A DNA stretch of 64,000 nt, from positions 621,211 through 685,210 of the forward strand of contig VZSF01003931.1 of NCBI GenBank assembly GCA_013398295.1, in the 5' to 3' direction. The notes below the pieces were generated by a model. That model saw nothing but the letters and a program-made list of their open reading frames with translations. It was not told the origin of the DNA and did no database searches. The stretch is from Chionis minor (taxonomy: Eukaryota; Chordata; Aves; Charadriiformes; Chionididae). Positions within the stretch are counted from its first letter, which is position 1. Each line of letters starts with the position of its first letter. The position numbers and the translations under genes were made by a program. Below are positions 26,851-38,853 of this stretch, in pieces.

Positions 26851-27449
26851 TTCACAACTGACCTGTGTGATGCGCAAAATGATTTGCGTGTCTTTGGACA
26901 TTTAAAACTCCGTGATTGTGTATGTGTTCATAAATGGGCTAAAGAGATGCAGCAAGCCACCAGTTCCCAGCAGATGGCAGGATATCCTAATTTATCCCGT
27001 CCAGCCACATGCTGGGTGCAGCCAAGGCTGCCTTGTGTGCATTTATGCATTCGATATATTAGTTGATTAATGTGGCATGCTTCCAATGCGGTCAGGCTAT
27101 GGAGTACTCCTGTGTGCTGCTTTGTGAAACTTTTATGAAGGTTGACCTTACTTGGGAATATTCCGAGTCAGAAACCTTTGTACCAGGGCAAAGTGAGGTT
27201 TTTGACCAGGCAAAGTGAGGTATTTGGGAGCAGGTGGTGCCCAGGTCCCTTGGGTGGAGGAAGGGTGCTCTGCGCAGGTGGGTGGCAATATGCTTGTCAG
27301 GCTGGTCTTGGCTCTGCCGAATCTCACGGGATGGCCATGAGATGGAGGAGATCCCACTGCTTGAGATGCTGCTGAGACTTTGAAAGCTCCTGAGGTCATT
27401 GCGCCGCTCGGGTTGTGGCAGAGGGCTCCAGCCACGCTCAGCTCTGGGC

Positions 27450-27790
27450 AGGCAGCGCTCGTTAAGGGAAATTCATTTCCCCCTTTAATGATTTAAGCAA
27501 CTCGTTGAGTGCGAGGTACAAAATTCCTCTTCATATAGGCAGAGAGCACATTTTTCGAAAGTAAAAGGTGGGTATTAGATATTTTAGTCTGCTGCTCGGA
27601 TTTTAAGGCAAACAACCCTTCATCTGCTCCAGAGCCAATTATGTTAATGGTCTCATAGATCTAAAAGCTGCGGCCGTATGTCAGGCACTGGCCTCTCGCG
27701 CAGAATATCTGCATGCAGATAAAAGGGCATCTTACGTACATTATGTGCACGCCACAGATTAAAGTAGCACACTTTCTCTTGGGTTTATGC
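27450..27790. promoter_or_regulatory. Candidate conserved noncoding element (enhancer-like)
   Basis: About 340 bp of complex, repeat-free sequence contains many transcription-factor-like words: 'tttaatgattta', 'ccaattatgttaatgg', 'atgcagataaaa' (GATA/POU-like). It also carries a perfect 16-bp palindrome, TATCTGCATGCAGATA, at 27706-27721. There is no open frame of note across it. The texture resembles the deeply conserved elements that cluster around developmental genes, but I cannot confirm conservation. Confidence 0.35.
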
Positions 27791-28859
27791 TGTGATCTTT
27801 CAGTAAATATTAGTAACATATTTTAATGAATAAAAATGAAGTAGCAGAAAACTGACTTGCATTTCATATTGATGGTAGTTGTTTTCAAGTTAAAAATAAA
27901 ACCGAATACTATAAAGTATAGGGAATGGTAGTATTTAAGCTTTCCAAAAGAGGGCATGGTGTATGAACTGCAGAGTTTTGGGGTTTGTGAGAGCCAGTAT
28001 TTCTTAAGGTAATAGTTAAGATGCTTGTGCTTATCTGTTCTGTGTGTTATGGTATTAACCAATAGTGGCAGAAAAGCCCCACAACTGTCCTGATATCCTA
28101 GTATCTATAGGGCTCTCTCTGTTAACTATGTTATGAAAAAGGCACTAGAAGTGCTAACATCAGGTCAAGACTTATGTAAAACAATTTAATAATAGGCAAA
28201 TAGTTCGGCTTATATCTGTCTATCAGAGTAGATGATGGTTTTTGTGAATAATTAGATGGGTTTGAGGGCAGGGTTTTATATTTTCAGTTTCTGCAATATT
28301 TTTAGCGAGGTGGTTTTAATCAGGACTAATGAGCAGGGGTGGCAGGGGCCCTGTGTGCTCATGTTGCCTCTAGCTGAGAGAGGAAGAAATGGACCATGGC
28401 CAGCCAGAGAAGCTGAAATAACCCTTGTTTTCTTTCAGCCTCACCTGCACCTGTAGTTGTGTTAGTCAGCAGCACTTATGTCAGGTCCTGTAGAAATTAA
28501 CCTCACCTTGATATAGGAAATTAAATTCATCTTAGGGAGCCACTCTGTTAGCAGAAGTCTACCTTTGAAGAGAAAATTGTGAATACCACTTTCTACCTTT
28601 GATAGCTTATTTTTATCCTTTGTGCTGTTTCATCCCTTGGTGCTCCCTGATCCTGACGGCACTGACTTTTCCCATAGTCTCCTCCAAATATTAAAGACCC
28701 AAACATGAAATGAGGAAAGCGGAATGATAGCTGTGAATGAGGACGATCTCTGCAGCCCTTTTGTTTTGTTTCTGTTGAGGTGAACATGTCAACAGCTGTC
28801 AGCAATAATGCTTATTCCTCTTACAGCAACGTGATGGATTGATATGTGTACCAAAATAT

Positions 28860-29065
28860 GTTAGAAATTGAAATAAAATATGCATTTTTTCATAATTTAT
28901 CAGCATTATGATGGCACAAAAAAGCCAGTCTTATGAATAATACAGAGCTCTGCAGCGGGCATTATGTACTGTAGGTAATAAATGCAACGTCTCTCCTAGA
29001 CTACCAGGAGAGTTGTAAAGCAGAATGCATTAGTTCTGCTTTGTGATAATAAATCATTTTAGTTT
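28860..29065. promoter_or_regulatory. Candidate conserved noncoding element
   Basis: The AT-rich complex sequence has words such as 'atatgcatttt', 'ttatgaataatac', 'gtaataaatgc' and 'gataataaatcatttt', reminiscent of POU, caudal and HOX sites. The imperfect inverted repeat 'tctcctagactaccaggaga' lies near 28993-29012. Inferred from texture only. Confidence 0.28.
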
Positions 29066-29399
29066 GTCAGAAGGCTCTGGCTAACTTTTACTCCTGAGGT
29101 ATGAAAGAATGCAGTGCCATACGGCTCTGGATGGTTTTTGAAGTGTTTAGGCTGGCTCTGAATCTCCTGGGTAATGTTTTGAGTGAGCGATATGGTTAGA
29201 TAACAAGTGGCAGTATTTCTCAGGTATCGATGTTGTGATGTCTCCCGTTGTTTTATTGCCTAGAGTGGCTGATTTCGTCCTAATTGGAACTGTAGCTCTT
29301 CTCTGATGTTTTGTGTCTCTATTTGCAATGTGGCCCCGCGTCTCTCTGAAGAGCCGTGCGAGAATGCTGAGTGACAAGCTGCTCTGCTGCCTGGGCATC

Positions 29400-29780
29400 T
29401 TTTGGAGGGGGCAAAGAATTCAATTGCACTTTTGTTCTCATTTTACACGCCTAAGCGCTGGTTTAGGCAGTCCTTGTAAAAGCTACCTTTCGGCAAGCAT
29501 ATCAACTGATCGTTGCTCCTAACAGCCCAGACGATGGCAACACAGAGTAGGTAGAAGCAGACCTGGGCTGATTATGCAAGATTAGGGAAAAAACTACTTG
29601 TGTAAACTTCACCAAAATATGCAAGTTATCTCAAGTTCATTAATTTCAGTTTTAATTTTCAGAGCATTATGTGTTGTGGTGTTCTTAGGAAAGATAGTCG
29701 AGTCTTTGTAATCCATGCTTTCTTAATTGGCCCGATTCATTATTTAGATGTAAAAAGGTGGAGTCTTCTCACTTTCTAGT
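29400..29780. promoter_or_regulatory. Candidate conserved noncoding element
   Basis: Repeat-free complex sequence contains 'caattgcacttttgttctc', 'tatcaactgatcgttg', 'ctgattatgcaagattag' and, further on, 'ttaattggcccgattcattatt'. These resemble SOX/homeodomain-rich enhancers. No coding signal was seen. Confidence 0.25.
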
Positions 29781-31679
29781 CAAGATGTAACAACAGAAAT
29801 TATAGTGAAATGTAATTAATAAGTCTTATCATCTGTACAAAATATGCTATGGTGTATATACAGCATGTCATGAGGTATTATCAGAAAAAAACCCACCTAC
29901 ATTTATGTAAACTGCCTAATATTATTGGGACTGTTACTGTAGCCTCTCTTTAATTTTCTATGCTTCCGCCTTGAAGAAACCTTTAGGAATTACTGACTTT
30001 TTTTTTTATTTACAAAGTTTTAATAGTTTTTTTAATATCCCAAATGATTAGAAGACCAGTCCTGCATTTCTGGCTGTGCCTTGCAGTGTTTTAGTAGGGG
30101 TTGATACAGATAAGGATTTTGAACACCCTGAATGAAGTTCGCATTGTATAGCACCAGCCCACCAGCTGTTGCAGATGCTCATGTCTGCCCTTGGCACCCT
30201 CTGACCCCAACCTCCTTTCCCTTTTCTTGTCTTTTGGCGAGAGGGAGCGAGATCTTCCATCTGCGAACTGTAGTGTGCTTTGGCAGTGGCAGCACTGGGT
30301 TTCCAGGGTTGCCTGTTCCATTGTTCCTTGTCCTTGGATGTGTCCTTTCATGGAATGTGATTCTCCATTGCATAGTTTGCTTTGGAGACATTTTCACCAA
30401 GCCCAAAGAATGGTTTTACACGCTGTTGCTGTGTGCCTGGGATGCTGTTGGGGGTGGGGGGCAGTGTCACCTGGTACTCGCAGGGTGGTCTGTGGCACTT
30501 TCAGGGGGACATGGTTGGTTGTTTGGCCCCGTGTCTGGTGCCACACAGGCACTTTCACTCCTCAGCTGTCAATGGAGACAAAAGGGAGCTTCTGCACAGA
30601 GCATCAGCTCTTTCTGTTGTCTGTAGACATGCTGGAGAGGCAGGGAGTAACCCGGGTTTACACGGAGACTTGGTGACTCCTTGCCCATCGTACCCAAGGT
30701 GCTTCCCTGACCTAGTACTTGACAGTACATCTCTGTACTTGGTGTACTCCTCAATGTATGTGACCTTTGCAACTGAGTGTGTAGGAGTAGTTCTGCTCTG
30801 TAGCCCATGAAGAAACAGCATCTCCCATTTCTTTCATGTCTTTGCTCTTGGGTCACGTCCCTTTAGAACAATTGTCCTGTTTGTACAGAGCTCTGGATGG
30901 TGATTAGTCTCATATTTATGGTAGCTGATCTGTAAACCTTCCAGCTTCAAATAATTTAGTGGTATTCCACTCTGGAATAGTTCATAGAAAGTATTGTGTA
31001 CTTTAAAGAACAGCAATATCTTTAAAAAGATCCTCCTGCAAATTGAAGTTTTAATGTGATTACTCAATGTTGTGAGTAACGGCCTTTCTCTTGTTTAGAA
31101 GTTAAATAATAATAAGCAGTTCCATTAGTGCATTTAACAGACGACAGTGTACTTCGTCTTACGGAAAAGCAAATAAAATAGGGGTCTTTTGTTTGATTTA
31201 AAGCAGTGGTGTGCTGTAACTTTGCCTTTCACCCTTTTTAGTTCTGGCAATGTGTTGTTATTCATGTATTTTTCTCAACTTACCCCGTAATCACTGGCGG
31301 TTCACCACAGTCCTATATTGCAATTTTATTTGGTTTTTAGAAGCCAGGTGCCTAAACTAAAGTTCCTAGTTCTAAATGTTCAGTGTACTTTGCAGAATAG
31401 AATCTGATGGAATCAATGAAATGTTGTAGTCTGTCTTGTCTGATAACAGGAAATGAAGAATTTGCAGAACAAGCTTTGTTAGTTCTTGGTGTGTGGAGCT
31501 TCCTCTGAAAAAGGGAAGCTGATGTGCTGAAAAATTAGACGACACTGCAAATCTCAGTGATTATATCAATCACTGTCAATCATAATTTCCCCCTACTTGG
31601 GAAAATATCCCTAAAACATCAAGACTCTCTGAACAATCCTCTTCTATTTTGATTTATCCTCAGTTCAAATAAACACCAG
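29781..31679. other. Unique sequence with a GC-richer block, no gene recognised
   Basis: The region about 30050-30820 is GC-richer and open in several frames on both strands at once (164, 161 and 142 codons on plus; 95, 88, 86 and 75 on minus). Simultaneous openness in many frames points to low stop-codon density, not coding, and none of the translations shows a known domain. The flanks are AT-rich with a T-run near 29999-30008. Confidence 0.5.
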
Positions 31680-32458
31680 TTTAATGAAGTTCAGCAAGGG
31701 CAAGGGTAGGGTCCTGCACCTGGGGAGGAGTAACTCCATGCACCAGTACAGATGAGGGGTTGACCTGTTGGAAAGCAGCTCTGCAGAGAAGGACCTAGGA
31801 GTCCTGGTGGACGAGTTGACCATGAGATCGCAATGTGCCCTTGTGTCCAAGAAGGCCAATGGTCTCCTGGGGTTCATTAAAAAGAGTGTGGCCAGCAGGT
31901 CGAGGGAGGTCATCCTCCCCCTTTACTCTGCCCTGGTGAGGCCGCATCTGGAGTGCTGTGTCCAGTTCTGGGCTCCCCAGTTCAACAGGGAGCTGCTGGA
32001 TAGAGTCCAGCGGAGGGCTACAAAGGTGATCAAGGGACTAAAGCACCTCTCTTTTGAGGAAAGGCTGAGAGACCTGGGTCTGTTCAGCTTGGAGAAGAGA
32101 AGACTGAGAGGGGATCTCATCACATCAATGCTTATCAATATCTAAAGGGTGGGTGTCAACAGGATGCGGCCAGACTCTTTTCAGGTGAGCCTGGCAACAG
32201 GGCAAGGCACAATGGGCACAAGCTGTAACACAGGAAATTCCATCTGAACTGCAGGAAAAACTTCTGTACTTTGAAGGTGACAGAGTGCTGGCACAGGCTG
32301 CCCAGAGAGGTTTCAGAGTCGTCTTCTCTGGAGATATTCAAAACCCGCCTGGATGCATTCCTGTCCAACCTGCTCTAGGTAAACCTGCTTTGGCAGGGGG
32401 TTGGACTAGCTGATCTCCAAAGGTCCCGTCCAACCCTGATTATTCTGTGATTCTGTAA
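31680..32458 (+). mobile_element. CR1 LINE, 5'-truncated, C-terminal ORF2 plus 3' UTR (+)
   Basis: This CR1 retrotransposon copy begins inside ORF2, at the region encoding 'FSKGKGRVLHLG'-like sequence, and runs through the 3' UTR to its tail at about 32440-32458 (two TTCTGT-type units). CR1 ORF2 normally encodes an endonuclease/reverse transcriptase; only its C-terminal, post-RT part remains. 5' truncation is the usual outcome of target-primed reverse transcription. The sequence looks moderately diverged from CR1, compatible with a copy younger than those at 44.9 and 55.8 kb. Confidence 0.93.
31768..32145 (+). pseudogene. CR1 ORF2 C-terminal fragment (pol remnant)
   Basis: A 125-codon open stretch matches the end of CR1 ORF2 downstream of the reverse-transcriptase core. 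Recognisable pieces are '[10 protein letters not shown]', '[15 protein letters not shown]', '[19 protein letters not shown]' and '[16 protein letters not shown]', in the family order. The RT catalytic motifs are absent because the element is 5'-truncated, so it has no activity. The frame stops at 32143-32145, shortly before where CR1 ORF2 usually ends. Confidence 0.9.
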
Positions 32459-34656
32459 TTTACCTTGTTACTGGAAATGGGAATCAATGAAAGCAAGCTG
32501 TGTTTGGGTTGGTTAAAAGAACTGCTGGGGCCAAGTCTCTGTCTCTTCCATGCAGGAGTCTGGTGAGCTCAGTCCAGCATGCACAGGCGCTTGGCAGAGC
32601 CCATATGTCTGATGGCAATACTGAGGTCCTGCCTGCGCCTGCTGGTTCACTGCGTGATCACAGCATTCATTCCCTTCCTTAGAAACTTTTGCCATAATAT
32701 TGTCCTTGACAGTTTCTGATTTTCCTTTTCAGAATACCTTTTAATGCTTTCTGTATAGCTAACACATTTTGAAGTCTTTGGTTACGGCTGTGGGCTTTTG
32801 GTGAAATAAGAATTGATCTTTTAAATCGGGCTGACGTTATCATAACACATCACAAAGTGTTAAGAAAAGCTTCATCCCTGCCAGAAAGAAGTTGCTTTGG
32901 AAATTACAGGAAAATGTGACACAGACTATTTGATCTAATGGCTGGATGTGCTTTCAACAAAACGTGATGTAGACTCTGTTCTTTGATCTGATTTGTCCTC
33001 TTAAAACTCATTTCTTGAGTGTTTCATGTCTGTCTGTTCACTTTTGTGTGTCATAGAGTAATGCAGTACTACAAAAATGAAGCCAGTAGCATAAGTCTTA
33101 ATGTTGAAAAGTGAAGCTGCAGAGCATTATCACACACGAACAGCTTTATCACAGACTGACCTGTTCTTACAGGTGCTCTGTAAAGCTGTTACAGAGAATA
33201 AAACACCTGGAATCTTTAGATCAGAGTTTGAAGAGTTTGGCACTTGGATGCATTTTTTTTCCCCCTGATGTCTGTGTGCCATTTCAGCTTGCCTTTGTCA
33301 GACAGTAAATACTCTACTTGCTGTACGTAATCTTCACAATAGAATGCAATTCAAGAGGGAAAGAATAAGCAGAAATGCAAACAGGGTCTTTCTGTATGTC
33401 TCCCTAAGACATCAAGCGTATTTGCTGTCACTGATGAGATTTTTGATTCCAGGAACTGCACTGATGCGTTAGGCTGCACGAGCTCCCTTGAAAGCAGAAG
33501 GCATAACGCCTCCTCAAATTTAACAATAACGTGGTGTCGGAATGAGTGCTGCCTGGTGGAAAGTTGAGGAGGGGGGTTCAAAGAAAGATATCCAAATACA
33601 TGCTAAGCTTTTATGAGTATATGGTCTGATGCAAATGGAAGAAATAACTAAAGTCTTACTGAAGGTTTCTGTTTATGCTTTGTGGGTGAGGGAAGAAGGA
33701 AGAGGCATCAGGCGGGGGGGGGCGGGAGACAAGGAGCTAGATTAGATGGTGTGAGGTGAAAGAAAAGAACAGCTTTAAATCAAAGTGAGGAAGGAGGAAG
33801 ACTGGGAGCAGATACATAAAGGCAATTAGGAGGAGTGCGAAATAAAGGGAACTGAGGAGGGCACAGAGCACATGTGATTTGTGGGACTGGGCTGAGCTGC
33901 GTTACACCAGGGGCTGCTGCGCTCTCCTGCCCACTGTTGCACAAAGCGTGTTGAGATAGGTTCACATGCATAGAGCTTTCTTCCAGGACCCATAGCCAAT
34001 GGGGCACACTACCTCTTAGCAATATAAGTTACTTTGGGGAAAAACAGCAAGAGAGAAAAGAGGAAGAAAATTCTCCCCAGTGGCCAGCTGTACAGAGAAG
34101 ACACGGGGTCCCTAGATCAGCATCTTCCCATCTTGGGAAGGGTGCCGAGCTTGAGTTGAGTCCTGTGCAGTAACAGTGGATAATTTTGACTTCTTCAGAG
34201 ACTAACAGCAGTTCAAAAGACACAGCCTAAGCTTCTTGACTCTAATGAGAAGATTTCTGTTAGTAGCCTTGTGTACCAGCTCACCAGAGCTGAATTTGTG
34301 TTCTCTGTGTGCCCTTTTTCCTCCATGGCCTGATGTCGCTCCCCAGGGCTTCCTCCCTGTCTGGTGTTCTAGAAGTTGCTTCTCCACATGGCTATCATTT
34401 AGTAAATATTTAGTATCTAAACTTGTTTTCAGAGTAATTTTATGGAAATAAGTCTATCTGTAGACACTATATAAAGTAGCTTCAAAGTAATTTCAGAGCA
34501 TAACAAGAATGAATACAGAACTCTTAATGCTACAAAATCTGCCTCACAACCTACCTTTCTCTCAGATGTAAGTTTGGGCTCTAACAATGACAAATCCCCA
34601 CTTCTGACTTACTGCTTTTTATTTTCCTTCGGTCAGAGTTGTTTATTTTATGACTT

Positions 34657-34657
34657 N
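34657..34657. other. Single unknown base (N)
   Basis: One ambiguous base in otherwise ordinary sequence ('tgacttncat'). Confidence 0.99.
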
Positions 34658-35015
34658 CATACAAATTACCCAATACAACTATTTGCATGAGGAAAAGTAC
34701 CTAAAACTGTAAAACACAAATACAGAAATAAAGATATGCAATACAATGTGTCACAGCAGTGCTCTTTCATAAACACTTGCTTTGCACTAGAGCACGCTGA
34801 GAGGAATCATATGAGTAAAAGAAATATTTCCTAATCCCTAAACACTTATAAATCTTCAGCAAGTGCTTGGGAAAGATTCTACATAGCAATATATACTTAG
34901 AGTCAAACTTTTTAAATAGTAAGTTCGTGGACTACTTCCCAAATTACACATATGGTTGCAAGACTGCATTTGGGGCTGTTCTTTCAATGGTGTTTGCAAA
35001 CAGCTATTTAAAGGT

Positions 35016-35369
35016 TTAACCTCTTTTATGTGCAAATATAAAACTCTTAGCCTCTTTCATCTGCAAGTTAATCGATAGCTTATAGACCATGATGAGATTG
35101 TTCCAAGCGATGACGGTGGTACAGAGGACCAGCTCCACCAGATCCAAGATGGTTCTTGAAATTTTTGTGAAAAAATGTTGCATTCCCTCTGCTGTTAATT
35201 TAACACTTCCTTCTCTCCTCAGTATTGTATCCAGCATATTTGCAAAGGTGAGTGAATTAAATCGGTATACAACTGAAGTATATATTTGGATTTCACTTTG
35301 AAGTGACTTGCAACAGCTGATGGTTTCTAGCTGATAGGTAAAAGAAGGTTGTCCTACAGGGAAAAACAT
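35016..35369 (-). other. Unassigned 117-codon open frame with a hydrophobic segment
   Basis: This minus-strand frame encodes 117 residues, with a hydrophobic run around residues 68-95 ('TILDLVELVLCTTVIAWNNL'). Part of it uses codons that look gene-like (GTGGAGCTGGTCCTC..., GTCATC...). I recognise no family. It could be a chance frame, a decayed retrocopy or an exon whose splice sites I cannot place. A plus-strand frame (35089-35301) overlaps it. Confidence 0.15.
35223..35247 (+). other. Possible 25-nt microexon
   Basis: A pyrimidine-rich tract ending 'cttctctcctcag' abuts 35223, and 'gcaaag|gtgagtga', a near-consensus 5' splice site, follows 35247. Both sites look strong for their class, but the exon would be only 25 nt and its host transcript is unknown. 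Chance is a real alternative. Confidence 0.15.
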
Positions 35370-37546
35370 TAAAGTAAATTTTGGCTTTGAGTTTTCTCGA
35401 TACCTGTGCTGAAGGAGCTTTCTGGAAAAAAAATTAACAGTATCTTTATATGCTTTCTACTATAATTCATTCTTCACATGTTGCTTAACGGTTCTTGTAA
35501 AATGTCATTAATTGCCCCCAGTCTTCCTTTCAAATACATGAGTTAAATCTGTTTTTCCATTTCTTTTGGTAAAGCCACTATTAAGTCTTAAGAATTATTT
35601 CAGGATGTGTAAATGTACTGTATAAAAAAAAACAAACCCAAACATTATCCTGTAGTTTTGTAATTAATCTCTGCAGCCAGTTGTTTTGTTCCTTTTTTCC
35701 TTCTAGTTCTGATTTCTCTCTATTCTCTTGCTCTGAATTCTCCAAACTCCTACAGCACTGCCTTTCTGAAAACACAGTGATGCAACAGAGTCACAGCTAG
35801 TATTGTGTGTGAGTAGGGGGTAACAAGGATTTCGTAAAGCCATTCATAATGTGACACCCTTAGTGATGGTGTGTTACAGTTTAAGTATATTTTGTGTTTT
35901 GATAATAGAACTTTCTTTGGCTAAAAACCAGAGCATTTTGACCTAAATTTCTGTGTGAGTATGTTTAAGCAACTCTGTGCCCAAGGGATTTATTCTTTGT
36001 AGTTTACACAGTGTGGAGATTTGGAAATGGAAAATGGCAGAAAGCGTTGTTACAAAAAAGACAATTTTCCATTTAAGACGTGGCAAGTATTGTCTGGACT
36101 TGTTTTCATTTCCTGTACCCATCAAAACATGTTCTATCACTTAACTGTTGTTTATATTAGGGAAATCCACTGTTCTATGAAGCATCTTTCTCTTAAGACT
36201 TCAATACATTTTATGTTTTCACGTGAAAAAACCCCAAAACTTAATAGCATGGTGCTTGCTATGCGTGCAAGAACCACATTCTCAGTCATTTGGTCCTGTC
36301 TGGTCGTAGCACCAATGTGGATGTAGGCTGCTGACAGGGTTCAACTGGCTCTTCGATTTAAACTTGCTATTGTCCTGTTACCCAACCCTTTCTCCTGTTA
36401 GGAGCTCACTTGTGCCTTCACAACATTTCAGTATCTGCCAGGCCTACAGCCGTTGAACTCTTAATGGCAGGAGTTCAAATGTGGAGAATTCTGTAACAAA
36501 AGGAGTCTCTTCTAACAGTGTTGAGCGTGGACAGGGAGCAGTCATTCAGCGGATCTGTTTCTAATAATGCCCACATGACTAATGTGGACATCTCTGCTTA
36601 GCCTGGTCCAGCACAACCGGTTCAGTTCAAACGGTTCAATTCTACAAGGTAGCCAGAGCCTTAAGCGCTCACCACCTCTGTGCAGAGATGGGGCAATGTT
36701 CTTTCTCCTGAAAGATCTTAGAAGAGAAGCTCTGCACACACAAGTGTCAGTTGCAAAGGGCTAAACCAGGTAACCACCTAGGTGATTTCTGGGAATGTAA
36801 TGAATAAAAAGAATACATAATTTTGAAAGTCATGGTCTCTGGCATTTTTATTTTTTTTAACTATACCTATCAGCAGTATTTACCCAATTATTTGTTGTTC
36901 TGTTGAATTTGCAACTCAACCATGCATAAGGTCAGCAGTTTTTATTGTTAAAGACCATTCAGGCACTCTTATTTATTGATATCTTGCATAATTTATATTT
37001 TTCCATCTCCAGATAGTAATAACACAATGTAATAGATGGTATTGGTTTCTAATGATGTACTGAATGGGGAAGCTGTGCAGAACAATGGGTTGATACTATG
37101 TTAGTAAGCGTAATGGCTGCATGTGTATCTTCCTTTAATCGTTGAGCTATTTGTTGTGACCAACTGCTGACCTCTTTAAGAACAATTTCCTTTTCATATA
37201 CATGCAGTTAGCTGGCCTAATACTTTTCCTAGGTAATTATGCCACATGTAGGCAGTGTCCATGTTGGGGAGATCAATGAATTGTGACTTGACCTGTTTCA
37301 CTAGTTTCCAAAAACAGCAATCAGTTTCTAGTGATGTTTTACAATTGAAATGGTTCTGTAACTGGAATAGGAGCTCTAGAAAATCTCCAATTAAAATAAA
37401 AATCTATTATACACACCTTGTTATATGCAGCATTTGCCTTGGGGAAAGCACCAGCAGGTTTGCAGTCTTCACAGTGATCATTATAATTTCTTTGAAAATG
37501 ACCATCATAGAAAGATTCCTTTAGCCAGGTGCCATATCAAGAATAT

Positions 37547-37569
37547 GGGGGGGGGGGGGGGGGGGGGGN
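37547..37569 (+). repeat. 22-base G-run ending in an unknown base
   Basis: An uninterrupted run of 22 G is followed directly by N and then 'aacaacaaaacccccc'. The N and the run together suggest that the true length is unresolved. Confidence 0.95.
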
Positions 37570-38532
37570 AACAACAAAACCCCCCTAGAACCTATGAAGA
37601 GTCCCCATGAGCCTGTACCTTAATTTCAGATGTTTTCAGAAATGTCTGTAATTTCTTAGCCAGTGGCCCTTAAAAAGATTGTATTGAATGTTATGTCTCA
37701 TACTTTGTCAACTTCTTGCCATCCACGTTAGTAGCCTTATTGACTTGATTTTTGTCCAAACTGATGCCATTTTGAACCATTGTTTCTTGCTAATCTTCCA
37801 TAGCCATTCTTAGAAAATCTTGAAGGAGAATGGAAATACCTTCACCAGACAAAACATTCAAAATGGTGAGAGCTGAGTTATTCAGGCTACCAGACACAGT
37901 CTACTTTTCTTTGTACTGAGAAGGGAAGGTCTGGCAAAAACTAATTTTTAATAAATTGAAGTGCCTGAAGGACTGCGGTTTATTTGGCACTATTTCGTGC
38001 CTGCTTTTAAATGCTGGCTTTCTGCTCACCCATGAAGTAGATGAATCTTGAAAACATGTTTCTTCCCTTCCTGTTTCTCCTGGAAAAGGAAATTCAGAGG
38101 GAAACGGCTGTTGTGACATTTCCTGTTCTGAAACCTCCTGTCAAAGCTGGGCGAGAAAAGCGCTCCCATCTGCATTAACATCCCACGTGAAGGACGATGT
38201 GTCTTGCGCATTCATGTCCTGCTGCTTCAGTGTCAGTGTTTCTGTAGATCAGGGGGAGTAATGACAAAGCCACTCACGTGCAGGAAAGGTAGTGCTACAG
38301 CTAAGGTTGTTACTATTCATATTTCTTGGGGATTAGATAAACTCATAAAATAGTTTTGGTTGGAAGGGACCTTTTAAAGTCTAACCCCTCTGCAATGAGC
38401 AGGGACATCTTCAACTAAATCTGATTGCGCAGAGGCCTGTCCAGCCTGACCGCGAATGTTGGCAGGGATGGCGCATCTACTACCTCTCTGGGCAACCTGT
38501 GCCAGTGTTTCACCATCCTCATTGTAAAAAAA

Positions 38533-38826
38533 NNNNNNNNNNNNNNNNNNNNNNNNNNNNNNNNNNNNNNNNNNNNNNNNNNNNNNNNNNNNNNNNNNNN
38601 NNNNNNNNNNNNNNNNNNNNNNNNNNNNNNNNNNNNNNNNNNNNNNNNNNNNNNNNNNNNNNNNNNNNNNNNNNNNNNNNNNNNNNNNNNNNNNNNNNNN
38701 NNNNNNNNNNNNNNNNNNNNNNNNNNNNNNNNNNNNNNNNNNNNNNNNNNNNNNNNNNNNNNNNNNNNNNNNNNNNNNNNNNNNNNNNNNNNNNNNNNNN
38801 NNNNNNNNNNNNNNNNNNNNNNNNNN
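38533..38826. other. Assembly gap, 294 N
   Basis: The gap runs from 38533 to 38826. It is preceded by 'ttgtaaaaaaa' and followed by 21 A (38827-38847). See the findings for the argument that the missing sequence is mainly an expanded A-run inside the CR1 3' UTR. Confidence 0.99.
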
Positions 38827-38853
38827 AAAAAAAAAAAAAAAAAAAAATCTTCC

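Larger units (their letters stand above)
32459..38333. other. AT-rich unique sequence, no gene confirmed
   Basis: No gene or repeat family was recognised apart from the features listed separately here (single N at 34657, possible microexon at 35223, G-run with N at 37547). A short G-rich tract occurs near 33713-33726. Open frames at 35016-35369 (minus) and 36021-36326 (plus) are unassigned. Confidence 0.5.

Noticed and set aside
30132..30810. Several 140-164 codon open frames on the plus strand, plus others on minus
   Set aside because: Five or more frames are open at once in a GC-richer stretch and none shows a domain or consistent composition. This is expected from low stop-codon density.
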